This document shows, in pieces, positions 17,756 to 25,539 of a stretch of DNA of 64,000 bases. The stretch covers positions 35,643-99,642 of the forward strand of contig NZ_FNPH01000013.1 in the NCBI RefSeq assembly GCF_900107255.1. The letters are read 5' to 3'. A model generated the notes under the pieces. That model was not told the origin of the DNA and did not search any database. It saw nothing but the letters and a program-made list of their open reading frames with translations. Position numbers and translations under genes: made by a program. Position 1 is the stretch's first letter. Every line of letters begins with the position of its first letter. Source of the stretch: Micromonospora pattaloongensis (GTDB taxonomy: Bacteria; Actinomycetota; Actinomycetes; Mycobacteriales; Micromonosporaceae).

Positions 17756-17920
17756 GCGGAGGCCGCGGCCGAGACTACCGGCGCCGATGGCCCGGCTCAC
17801 GGCGGCGATGTGCGACGGGTGGGAAATTTGACCGGATAACTCCGGATAAATCCCACGTAGCACCGGGGTGGTGGACGGAAACTTAAGTCGGGGCTAAGGC
17901 CGGGGCGCACGGACGGGCGA

Positions 17921-18835
17921 TCACCAGTTCTCGGGGCCGCAGGCCCCCGAGGCGGTCGCGGGCTCGACCTGCAGCGTGGCGTGTTCGATCGCGAACTCAT
18001 CGTGCAGAGCGTGCCGGGCGGCGGTCAGCACGGCCGTCAGTTCGGCGGTCGGCTCGATGGTGAGGTGCGCGGAGGCTACCTCCATCCCCGAGGTGAGCGT
18101 CCAGACGTGCAGGTCGTGCACGTCGCAGACCCCCGGCAGGGCCGCGAGCCGGGCCCGCACCGCGGGCACCTCCAGGTGTTCCGGCGCGGCCTGCACGAGG
18201 ATCCGCACCGCGGCCCGGGCGAGCCGCCAGGTGCGCGGCAGGATCAGCACGCCCACCACGACCGCGACGATCGGGTCCGCGTACCACCATCCGGTCGTGG
18301 CGATCACCAGCGCCGCGACGATCACGCCGGCCGAGCCGAGCAGATCGCCGAGCACCTCCAGGTACGCCCCGCGCACGTTGATGCTCTCCTGCGCGCCGGG
18401 CCGCAGCAGCGCGAAGGCGACGACGTTGGCGAGCAGCCCACCGACCGCCACCGCGAGCATCGGCCCGGCGAGCACCTGCGGCGGATGACCGAACCGGCTG
18501 ACCGCCTCGACCAGCACGTAGACGGCCACCCCGGAGAGCAGGACCGCGTTCGCGAGCGCGGCGAGCACCTCCAGCCGGTAGAGCCCGAAGGTGCGCTGCG
18601 GGTCGCGGCCGGCGCGCCGGGCCGCGGTGATCGCGGCGAGCGCCATCGCGATGCCGAGCACGTCGGTGAACATGTGCCCGGCGTCGGAGAGCAGGGCGAG
18701 CGAGCCGGTGACCCACGCCGCCACCGCCTCGACGACCATGAAGGCGGCCAGCACCCAGACGGCGGCCCAGAGCCGGCCGCGGTGCCGCTCGCCGGCGCGA
18801 ATCGCCGACGCGCCGTGGTCATGCCCTGCGCCCAC
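17921..18835 (-). CDS. Cation diffusion facilitator (CzcD/ZitB-like metal exporter)
   Basis: The 304-residue CDF transporter begins with a short His-containing N-terminus (MGAGHDHG), followed by six predicted membrane helices and a cytoplasmic ferredoxin-like C-terminal domain (about 215-295, with CDVHDLHVWTLTSG). The first metal site motif is LSDAGHMFTD in helix 2. The helix 5 motif reads YLEVLGDLLGS, with Glu where many Zn transporters have His. It should export Zn(II) or a related divalent ion by proton antiport. A near-perfect palindrome about 75 bp upstream is a candidate metal-sensor operator. Confidence 0.92.
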   Translation of the reverse strand: MGAGHDHGASAIRAGERHRGRLWAAVWVLAAFMVVEAVAAWVTGSLALLSDAGHMFTDVLGIAMALAAITAARRAGRDPQRTFGLYRLEVLAALANAVLLSGVAVYVLVEAVSRFGHPPQVLAGPMLAVAVGGLLANVVAFALLRPGAQESINVRGAYLEVLGDLLGSAGVIVAALVIATTGWWYADPIVAVVVGVLILPRTWRLARAAVRILVQAAPEHLEVPAVRARLAALPGVCDVHDLHVWTLTSGMEVASAHLTIEPTAELTAVLTAARHALHDEFAIEHATLQVEPATASGACGPENW

Positions 18836-18908
18836 GTTGGTCCTCCGTTACCCCGGTCGCCGGAGTCGACCCGGTCGACTCCCCGATCAGCGGCGCGCAC
18901 GTGAATCA

Positions 18909-18930
18909 TGCGCACATTGCTATGTGTGCA
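18909..18930 (-). promoter_or_regulatory. Palindromic operator candidate upstream of the CDF exporter
   Basis: TGCGCACAT (18909-18917), a TGCT spacer and ATGTGTGCA (18922-18930) form an inverted repeat with 8 of 9 pairs matched. It lies in the divergent space between the CDF exporter and the secreted beta-propeller gene. Size and symmetry fit an ArsR/SmtB-type metal-sensing repressor. No such regulator gene is in the window. Confidence 0.5.
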
Positions 18931-19088
18931 ACCAATGGTACCCGTGACGCCGCGACGACCCCGCGCCAGCCCGCTCAGCGGGCACGGAATGCGGACAGTG
19001 CGCGCGGACGGCATTATGTGACGGTCACTCACAGACGCCGATGGCCGGGCCGTCGGCGGAGGCCGCCGAGAGTCAAGGGGTACCCACC

Positions 19089-20030
19089 GTGCTCACGCGT
19101 CCACGTGTCTTCCTCGTTCTCGCCGCGGCGCTCGCCGCGGTTCTCTCCGTCCCGACCGCCGGCGCCGCGTCCGCCCGACCCACCCGGGCCCTCCCGGACA
19201 CGATCGCGTTGCCGGACGGGTTCCAGCCGGAGGGGATCGCGATCGGCGCCGCGCCGTACGCCTTCTTCGGCTCCCGCGCCACCGGCGCGATCTACCGGGC
19301 GAGCCTGGTCACCGGGGAGGGGTCGGTGATCAACCCGGGCCCCGGCACCCCGTCGCTCGGCATGAAGGTCGACCGGCGGGACCGGCTCTTCGTCGCCGGC
19401 GGCACCGGCGGTGACGGCCGCGTCATCGACGCGGTCACCGGCGCCCTGCTGGCCAGCTACCGCTTCAGCACCGTGCCCAGCTTCGTCAACGACGTCGTGC
19501 TGACCCCGGACGCCGCATGGTTCACCGACTCCACCAATCCCGTGCTCTACCGGGTGCCGCTGTCGCGGTCGCCGAAGCTGCCGGGGCCCGAGGCGGTCGT
19601 CCGCACGCCGCTGACCGGCGACATCGTCTACGGCACCGGGATCAACGCGAACGGCATCGCCCGCACCCCCGACGGCCGCGGCCTGCTGATCGTGCAGTCC
19701 AACACCGGCCTGCTCTTCCGGGTCGACCCCGCCACCGGTGTCACCCGCACCGTCGACCTCGGCGGCGAACTGCTCACCAACGGCGACGGCCTGCTGCTGG
19801 AGGGTCGCACGCTCTACGTCGTGCAGAACCGGCTGAACATCGTCGCCGCCGTACGGCTGAACGACGCCGGCACCCGCGGCGCGATCGTGTCGCGGCTGAC
19901 CGACCCGCGCTTCGACGTGCCCACCACGGTCGCGGCGTACGGCAAGCGGCTCTACCTGCCCAACGCCCGCTTCACCACCCCGCCGACCCCGACCACGCCG
20001 TACAGCGCGGTGGCGATCCCGCGCCGCTAG
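19089..20030 (+). CDS. Secreted SMP-30/NHL-like beta-propeller protein
   Basis: The 313-residue protein starts at a GTG preceded by AAGGGG, with a clear signal peptide (about 1-32, LVLAAALAAVLSVPTAGAAS). The mature part is a chain of propeller blades, with repeated patterns such as GGTGGDGRVIDAVTGALL, NANGIARTPDGRGLLIVQ and LTNGDGLLLEGRTLYVVQ. Relatives in Streptomyces are often labelled 'superoxide dismutase', which the sequence does not support: no metal-binding SOD motif is seen. Its function is unknown; a sugar-lactonase-like or scaffold role is possible. Confidence 0.8.
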   Translation: MLTRPRVFLVLAAALAAVLSVPTAGAASARPTRALPDTIALPDGFQPEGIAIGAAPYAFFGSRATGAIYRASLVTGEGSVINPGPGTPSLGMKVDRRDRLFVAGGTGGDGRVIDAVTGALLASYRFSTVPSFVNDVVLTPDAAWFTDSTNPVLYRVPLSRSPKLPGPEAVVRTPLTGDIVYGTGINANGIARTPDGRGLLIVQSNTGLLFRVDPATGVTRTVDLGGELLTNGDGLLLEGRTLYVVQNRLNIVAAVRLNDAGTRGAIVSRLTDPRFDVPTTVAAYGKRLYLPNARFTTPPTPTTPYSAVAIPRR

Positions 20031-20065
20031 GGCGCACCGGGCGGGCCCCGTGTGCGGGGCCCGCC

Positions 20066-22180
20066 CTACGGCACGTCGATCGTGGTGAGCCGCTGGGTGG
20101 CCCGGGAGAGCGCCACGTACAGCGTCCGGACCCCGGCCTCCGAGTCGGCGCGGATCTCGCCGGGCGCGACCAGCACCACGCCGTCGTACTCCATGCCCTT
20201 GGCCTGCAGGCTCGTCACCACCGACAACCGCGGCGCGGCCAGCTCCGTCAGCCAGCCGGCGACCTCGTCGCGGCGCGGCACCGGCGTGATGACCCCGACC
20301 GTCCCCTCGACCTCGGCCAGTAGCGCCGCGGTGGCGTCGCGGGTCGCGTCGGGCAGGGCCGCCGCCGGCACGGTGAGCGCGACCGGCTCGACCCCGGTGG
20401 AGCGGACCGCCGTCGGCAGCGGCAGGTCGGGCTGGATCTCGCGGATCACCGCCGCGGCGACCGCGAAGATCTCCGCGGAGTTCCGGTAGTTGGTGGTCAG
20501 GGTGTACTCGTGGCGTGGACGCCGCCCCAGCGCCTTGTCCCGGGCCTGCGCGAGCTCCCCGGGGTTGCCCGTCCACGCCGTCTGCGCCGGGTCGCCCACC
20601 ACGGTCCAGGAGGCGAACCGACCGCGCCGCCCCAGCATCCGCCACTGCATCGGCGACACGTCCTGCGCCTCGTCGACGACCACGTGCGCGTACTCGCGGT
20701 AGTCCTCCGGGCGCTGCACGGCGGCGGCCCGCGCCGCGCGCTGCCGCTCGGCGTAGGTGGTCACCTCGCGGATGCCGTCGCGCACCAGGTACGGGTCGCG
20801 CTTGCGCCGCTGCGGCTGCGGCGGCCGCCCCATCAGCGCGTCCAGCTCGTCCAGCAGCGCGACGTCGGCGATCGTCAGCCCCCGCTCCGGCAGCGACCGG
20901 TACGCGTCCGCCAGCGCACGGATCTCCGCGTGGGAGAGGATCCCCCGGGCGTACGACCGCAGCCGCTGCGGGTCGGCGAGCCAGCCGAGCACGTGCCGGG
21001 GGTGCAGCCGGGGCCACCAGGCGCGCAGGAAGTCGCGGAAATCCGGCCGCTCCGCGAGGTCGTCCTCGAACTCGACCTTCGTGGGCAGGCCCGCGATGCC
21101 GAGCCGGTTCGCCTGGTCCCACAGCGCGTTGAAGATCCCGTCGAACCCGGCGCGTCGTACCTCGTTGCGCCGGGCGCCGCGCGGTAGCGCGCGTTCCCGG
21201 ATCGCGTCGAGCTCCGCCGCGGTCAGCCGGAGCAGCTGGCCGCGGTAGAGGAGCCGCAGCTCGTCCGGGCCGTCCGGCACGGCGTCGCGGGCCGCCCGCT
21301 CCAGCACCCGGCGCATCCGCAGCGAGCCCTTGATCGCGGCGATCTCCGCCCGGTCGGAGCGGGTCGCCTCGAACCCGGGCACCAGCGAGCCGAGCGAGTG
21401 CAGGGTCGCGGCCTCCTCGCCGAGCGAGGGCAGCACCGAGGCGATGTACTCGACGAAGACGCCCGACGGGCCGACCACCAGGATGCCGCCGCCGGCGAAC
21501 CGGTTGCGGTCGGAGTAGAGCAGGTAGGCGGCCCGGTGCAGCGCGACCGCGGTCTTGCCGGTGCCCGGCCCGCCGGAGACGATCGTGACGCCGGTCGCGG
21601 GGGAGCGGATCGCCTCGTCCTGCTCGCGCTGGATGGTGGCGACGATGTCGCGCATGCCGCGGGTCTTGGCGCGGGCGAGGGTGGCCAGCAGCGCGCCGTC
21701 CCCGACCACCCGCATGCCGGGCGGCGCGGCGTCCGGATCCAGCAGGTCGTCCTCGATGCCCGTCACCCGCTCGCCGCTGGACTGGATCATGCGCCGGCGG
21801 ACGACGCCGCGCGGCTCGGCCGCGGTGGCCTGGTAGAAGGCGCTGGCCGCGGGCGCGCGCCAGTCGATGACGAGCGGTTCCGACTGCTCGCCCCGCACCC
21901 CGAGCCGGCCGACGTGCAGCACCGCCCCGGTGCGCAGGTCGAGCCGGCCGAAGACCAGCCCCTCGCGCTCCGCGTCGAGCGCGTGCCGGCGCCGCGCGGC
22001 GTGGAAGACCATCGCGTCCCGCTCCACCAGCGCGCCGAAGTTGCCCACCCGCGCCAGCCGGTAGCCGTCCTTCTCCGCCCGGGCGGCGTCGCTGCGCAGC
22101 TGATCGAGGCGGGCGTACACCCGGTCGACGTGGCGTTGTTCGGCGGCGATCTCGTGTTGCAGGCTGGTGGCGTCGGTCAA
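20066..22180 (-). CDS. helD: HelD-family UvrD-like helicase / RNA polymerase recycling factor
   Basis: About 704 residues. An N-terminal coiled coil (LQHEIAAEQRHVDRVYARLDQL and beyond) is the arm that enters the RNA polymerase secondary channel. Helicase motifs follow: Walker A SGGPGTGKTAVALHR, Walker B VVVDEAQDVSPMQW, the motif III region TVVGDPAQTAWTG, and C-terminal motifs TTNYRNSAEI and TLYVALSRATQRL. HelD pulls RNA polymerase off DNA, and some actinobacterial members (HelR) confer rifamycin tolerance. TTG at 22180 with GGAG 8 bases upstream is preferred; an earlier in-frame TTG at 22324 adds a low-complexity extension. I saw no rifamycin-associated element upstream. Confidence 0.9.
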   Translation of the reverse strand: MTDATSLQHEIAAEQRHVDRVYARLDQLRSDAARAEKDGYRLARVGNFGALVERDAMVFHAARRRHALDAEREGLVFGRLDLRTGAVLHVGRLGVRGEQSEPLVIDWRAPAASAFYQATAAEPRGVVRRRMIQSSGERVTGIEDDLLDPDAAPPGMRVVGDGALLATLARAKTRGMRDIVATIQREQDEAIRSPATGVTIVSGGPGTGKTAVALHRAAYLLYSDRNRFAGGGILVVGPSGVFVEYIASVLPSLGEEAATLHSLGSLVPGFEATRSDRAEIAAIKGSLRMRRVLERAARDAVPDGPDELRLLYRGQLLRLTAAELDAIRERALPRGARRNEVRRAGFDGIFNALWDQANRLGIAGLPTKVEFEDDLAERPDFRDFLRAWWPRLHPRHVLGWLADPQRLRSYARGILSHAEIRALADAYRSLPERGLTIADVALLDELDALMGRPPQPQRRKRDPYLVRDGIREVTTYAERQRAARAAAVQRPEDYREYAHVVVDEAQDVSPMQWRMLGRRGRFASWTVVGDPAQTAWTGNPGELAQARDKALGRRPRHEYTLTTNYRNSAEIFAVAAAVIREIQPDLPLPTAVRSTGVEPVALTVPAAALPDATRDATAALLAEVEGTVGVITPVPRRDEVAGWLTELAAPRLSVVTSLQAKGMEYDGVVLVAPGEIRADSEAGVRTLYVALSRATQRLTTIDVP

Positions 22181-22340
22181 CGCGGAAGCTCCGTGAGCGC
22201 TCGGGGCGGGACGCGGTGGCGGCCCGCCGGACGTGCCGCGGCGGCGAATCCGGCGGCCAGAGCGAGGGTACGGGGCGCGCCGCGGGCCGACGGCCGGACC
22301 GTCCGTTTCGGTGTCCTTGATCAAACGCGGGCGGCGGTCG

Positions 22341-23273
22341 TCAGGCCGCCAGCGGCAACTCCGCCGAACCGGTCTGTTCCGGGGCGACCCGGCGCAGCAC
22401 CGCGGCCAGCGCGGCGGTCACCTCGTCGGGGCGCTCCAGCATGAGCATGTGGCCGGCGCCCGGACAGACGGTCAGCTCGGTGCCGGGCAGCGCGGCCGCG
22501 ATCGACTCGGCGCACGGCGGCGGGGTCAACCGGTCGCGGTCGCCGACCAGCGCCGCGGCCGGGACGTCACCGAGCGCCGCCAGGGTCTCCAGGCGCTGCT
22601 GCGCGCCGATCGACGGCCGGAACCCGCCGATCGACCGGAGCGACGCGCGCGCCACGGCGGACGTGGTGAGCCGGATGGCGTCCGGGTCGCAGCTGTCGCC
22701 GAAGAGCAGCCAGCGCAGCGTGGGGCGCAGGGCGCGCAGCAGCGGCCGGTGCGGGTGCCACTCCCCGCAGCGGGCCAGCAGGCCGGCGCCGGTGGTCTCG
22801 GCGAGCCGGATCAGCCGGGTCACCCGCGGCGACAGTCCGTAGACGGTGTGCGTGTGCCCCTCGGCGGTGGTGGCGACGAAGACCAGGCCGGCGACGCGCG
22901 CGGCGAACTCGTCGGGGTGCCGGTGGGCGTACTCCATGATGGTCATGCCGCCCATCGAGTGGCCGGCGAGCACGACCGGGCCGGTCGGGGCGACCTCCCG
23001 GACGATCTCGGCGAGGTCGTCGCCGAGCTGCGCCAGCGTCGCGGAGCGCAGCCGCGTCGAACTCGACCGGCCGTGCCCGCGGGCGTCGTAGGTGACCATG
23101 CGGACGGGCCCGGCCGATCCGGCGGTCAGCGCGTCGATCTGCCGGCGCCAGGTGCGGCCGTCGAGGGTCCACCCGTGCAGCATGATGAGCGTGACGGGGG
23201 CGTCCGTCGGACCGGATGCCCGGACGTGCAGGCGTACGCCGTCCGGGAGCCGTACCGTGGTCTGGTCGGGCAT
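22341..23273 (-). CDS. Alpha/beta hydrolase
   Basis: The 310-residue enzyme starts MPDQTTVRLPDGVRLHV. The oxyanion region is LMLHGWTLDGRTW, the nucleophile elbow GHSMGGM (Ser about residue 101), the acid lies in LVGDRDRLTPP, and the catalytic His is in PGAGHMLMLERPDEV. This is typical of esterase/lipase or C-C hydrolase type folds, with a cap of about 90 residues. GGAGGTGAGG directly before the ATG at 23273 fixes the start; an upstream in-frame ATG lies in repeat-rich promoter DNA. Its substrate is unknown. It is divergent from the carbonic anhydrase gene. Confidence 0.88.
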   Translation of the reverse strand: MPDQTTVRLPDGVRLHVRASGPTDAPVTLIMLHGWTLDGRTWRRQIDALTAGSAGPVRMVTYDARGHGRSSSTRLRSATLAQLGDDLAEIVREVAPTGPVVLAGHSMGGMTIMEYAHRHPDEFAARVAGLVFVATTAEGHTHTVYGLSPRVTRLIRLAETTGAGLLARCGEWHPHRPLLRALRPTLRWLLFGDSCDPDAIRLTTSAVARASLRSIGGFRPSIGAQQRLETLAALGDVPAAALVGDRDRLTPPPCAESIAAALPGTELTVCPGAGHMLMLERPDEVTAALAAVLRRVAPEQTGSAELPLAA

Positions 23274-23320
23274 CCTCACCTCCGCGTCGTGCCGGGGGTC
23301 CACGCATACCGGGGATCCAC

Positions 23321-23352
23321 GCGTGACGGTAATCACGCGTGGCGGTAATCAT
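23321..23352. promoter_or_regulatory. Tandem 16-bp operator-like repeat between divergent genes
   Basis: Two adjacent 16-base copies, GCGTGACGGTAATCAC (23321-23336) and GCGTGGCGGTAATCAT (23337-23352), differ at two positions. The first copy with its flanks also reads as an inverted repeat (CACGCGTG...CACGCGTG). The pair sits 48 bp upstream of the hydrolase start and 140 bp upstream of the carbonic anhydrase start, so it may be a shared operator. Confidence 0.5.
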
Positions 23353-23491
23353 GCATCGCGTGCGACGCGTCGGCGGGTATGACACGTTTCCCGACCGCGG
23401 TGTACCCACCGTCCCACGTTGTGAATCACCGAACGTGACACGCGTCGCAACCCGCTTCCCGATCGGCCGGTGGCACGCGACGCTGAGGGGC

Positions 23492-24133
23492 ATGTCGTCG
23501 CCGTCCCGTATCCAGGCCACGTCCGAACCGACCACCACCCCGGCCGGGCGTACCCGCCCGACCGCCGCGGAGGCGCTCGCCGAGCTGCTCGCCGGCAATG
23601 AGCGCTTCGTGACCCGCCGCCCGCGACACGGGCACAGCGTCGAGGCCGCCGCCTCCGGGGACCAGGAGCCGTCCGCGCTGGTGGTGGGGTGTATCGACTC
23701 CCGCGTACCGCTGGAGGCGATCTTCGACCAGACCTTCGGTTCGATCTGCGTGGCGCGCTCCGGCGGTCAGGTGCTCGATCGCGCCGTGCTCGGTTCGGTC
23801 GAGTTCGCGGTCGCCGAACTGAAGGTGCCGCTGGTCGTCGTGCTCGGTCACGAGCGGTGCGGCGCGGTCGCGGCGACGGTGACCGCGCTGCGTACGGGGG
23901 AGCGGCCCGGCGGGGCGCTCGGCTACCTGGTCGACGAGATCGCGCCGGCGGTGACCGAGGTCGGGCTGGACGAGCCGGACGTCGTCGCGCTGGCGCTGCG
24001 CCGGCACACCGTGCGCACCGTCCGGGCCGTGGCCGACGCCGAGCGCGTGGCGGAGCGCGTCGCGACCGGCGCGGTAGAGGTGGTCGGGGCCATCTACGAC
24101 CTGGACACCGGCCGCGTCGCCCTCCTCGACTGA
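23492..24133 (+). CDS. Beta-class carbonic anhydrase
   Basis: This 213-residue enzyme starts [14 protein letters not shown] and belongs to the beta-carbonic anhydrases. Zinc ligands and the active-site dyad are clear: Cys67, Asp69 and Arg71 in [10 protein letters not shown], and His120 and Cys123 in LGHERCGAV. It interconverts CO2 and bicarbonate, supplying bicarbonate for biotin-dependent carboxylases such as the AccD-type subunit in this window. The start at 23492 is chosen over an upstream ATG because the preceding stretch is promoter-like and because this ATG begins the conserved fold at the usual distance. Confidence 0.93.
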   Translation: MSSPSRIQATSEPTTTPAGRTRPTAAEALAELLAGNERFVTRRPRHGHSVEAAASGDQEPSALVVGCIDSRVPLEAIFDQTFGSICVARSGGQVLDRAVLGSVEFAVAELKVPLVVVLGHERCGAVAATVTALRTGERPGGALGYLVDEIAPAVTEVGLDEPDVVALALRRHTVRTVRAVADAERVAERVATGAVEVVGAIYDLDTGRVALLD

Positions 24134-24159
24134 CCCCGCCCCACCCCGCCGACTCTGTT

Positions 24160-24213
24160 GATCATGAGGTCTGCGGCGCGACACCGCGTCGCGCCGCCGT
24201 GAACCGCATGATC
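24160..24213. repeat. Intergenic palindrome with GATCATG ends
   Basis: Outer arms GATCATG (24160-24166) and CATGATC (24207-24213) enclose a 10-bp perfect inner stem (24173-24182 with 24188-24197). It lies just after the carbonic anhydrase gene. Three other intergenic inverted repeats in this window share TGATC-type ends. Confidence 0.6.
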
Positions 24214-24243
24214 CACAAAGCGTGAGTGGGCGTTGACACGCAG

Positions 24244-24279
24244 AAAACCCCGTCACGGATTGCTCCGTGACGGGGTTTT
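24244..24279. terminator. Bidirectional Rho-independent terminator
   Basis: A 16-bp perfect stem (24244-24259 with 24264-24279) and TTGC loop have an A-run on one side and a T-run on the other. It can therefore end transcription of both convergent genes, the carbonic anhydrase and the small protein at 24306. Confidence 0.92.
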
Positions 24280-24305
24280 CGAGTGCTGTGGGTGTCGCCG
24301 AGGGC

Positions 24306-24635
24306 TCAGCCCTCGAAGACGCCGGCCTCCACGAGGCGCTTCTCGGTCGCGTCCCAGCCGTGGCTGGGGTATTCGGCGGCCAGCGCGTTCAGCTCGGCGC
24401 GGATCTTGGCGGCGTGACCGGCGCCGGCGAGCGCACGGATCTCCTCGACGAACGCCTCGGAGTCGGTGGCCAGACGGTTGGTCTTGCCGTTGGTGAGGTT
24501 ACGCACATAGGCGTGCTTGCCGCTGTTCAGCGGGATCACGTACTTGAACTCGCCGAGCACGCTCAGGGCGCCACCCTGACCGGCCTGGCCGGCGCGGACT
24601 GACGCGCGCGCGGTCTTCGAGGTGTTGCTCGCCAC
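24306..24635 (-). CDS. Small conserved protein, unknown function
   Basis: The 109-residue protein starts at GTG 24635, with AAGGAG six bases upstream. It begins MASNTSKTARASVRAGQAG. A compact fold is suggested by LGEFKYVIPLNSGKHAYVRN, KTNRLATDSEAFVEEIRAL and a helical C-terminus. There is no signal peptide. The 5' leader holds a small hairpin (24691-24706) and a likely -10 element TAAAGT (minus strand, 24713-24718). The strong leader and terminator suggest a highly expressed gene. I do not recognise the family. Confidence 0.75.
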   Translation of the reverse strand: MASNTSKTARASVRAGQAGQGGALSVLGEFKYVIPLNSGKHAYVRNLTNGKTNRLATDSEAFVEEIRALAGAGHAAKIRAELNALAAEYPSHGWDATEKRLVEAGVFEG

Positions 24636-24915
24636 GAGGTACTCCTTGCACGACGTACGGGAACGGACAGGATGTCCGGAGGGCTGAGGAGGCGACAGAA
24701 GTCGCCGACTGAACTTTACACGACCGCTGCGGTACGAAAATTCAGCCCGTCCGGCGCTGTCAGAGACAACCACGGGCCCGCCGGGGACATTCCGATGGTG
24801 CCATTTTCCCGATTCCCTGGCGCACCATTCGTCACACCAGTCATCATGGGGTGCGGCACCACTCGGTGATCGAGGTCGTAGGGGAAGACGCACCTCGCTC
24901 TCCCGGGAGGTCACC

Positions 24916-25407
24916 GTGCCAACGCGTGGCGTCGTATACGTCCACTCGACCCCGCTCGCCGTGTGCCCTCACGTCGAATGGGCGATCTCGCGCGTCCTCA
25001 CCGCGCCGGTCAACCTGCACTGGACGGCCCAACCGGTCGATCCGGGCGCCCGTCGGGCGGAGTGCAGTTGGACCGGCCGGGCGGGGACGGGCGCCGAGCT
25101 GGCTGCTGCCCTCCGGCAGTGGCCCATGATCCGTTTCGAGATAACGGAGGAGCCGAGCGCCGGCGTCGACGGCGAGCGGTTCATGTACGTGCCGGGACGA
25201 GGTCTCTTCCGTGCTGCGATGGGCGCCGCCGGCGACATCCAGCTCGGCGAGGACCGGCTGCGGGCGCTGATGGCCGCCGCCCGCGCGCCGGAGGCGCTCG
25301 CGCACGCCCTGGACAAGGCGCTCGGCACCGCCTGGGACGCCGAGCTGGAGCCCTACCGGCACGCCGGCGACGGCGCGCCGGTGACCCTCCTCACCCGGGT
25401 CGGCTGA
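24916..25407 (+). CDS. DUF3145 family protein
   Basis: The 163-residue cytoplasmic protein starts at GTG after GGGAGGT. Its sequence (MPTRGVVYVHSTPLAVCPHVEWAI) matches the actinobacteria-restricted DUF3145 family, whose function is unknown. Conserved features include SWTGRAGTGAELAAALR and the RFMYVPGRGLFRAAM block, followed by GEDRLRALMA. It is divergent from the small gene at 24306 and precedes a GH3 lipoprotein. Confidence 0.85.
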   Translation: MPTRGVVYVHSTPLAVCPHVEWAISRVLTAPVNLHWTAQPVDPGARRAECSWTGRAGTGAELAAALRQWPMIRFEITEEPSAGVDGERFMYVPGRGLFRAAMGAAGDIQLGEDRLRALMAAARAPEALAHALDKALGTAWDAELEPYRHAGDGAPVTLLTRVG

Positions 25408-25539
25408 CCGCGCGCCCCCATTCGGCGCGCCGACCCGGACACACCGGCAGGAGGCCGCCGAGGGCGGCACGACCTCCGGCGGGCCGGGGACGGCCCCCCG
25501 CCCGGCCCAGGTTGCCGCTCGGCCCGATCGCCTGATGGG

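Noticed and set aside
20066..22324. HelD as a rifamycin-resistance HelR with an upstream rifamycin-associated element
   Set aside because: No inverted repeat of that type was seen upstream of the start, so only the general HelD call is made.
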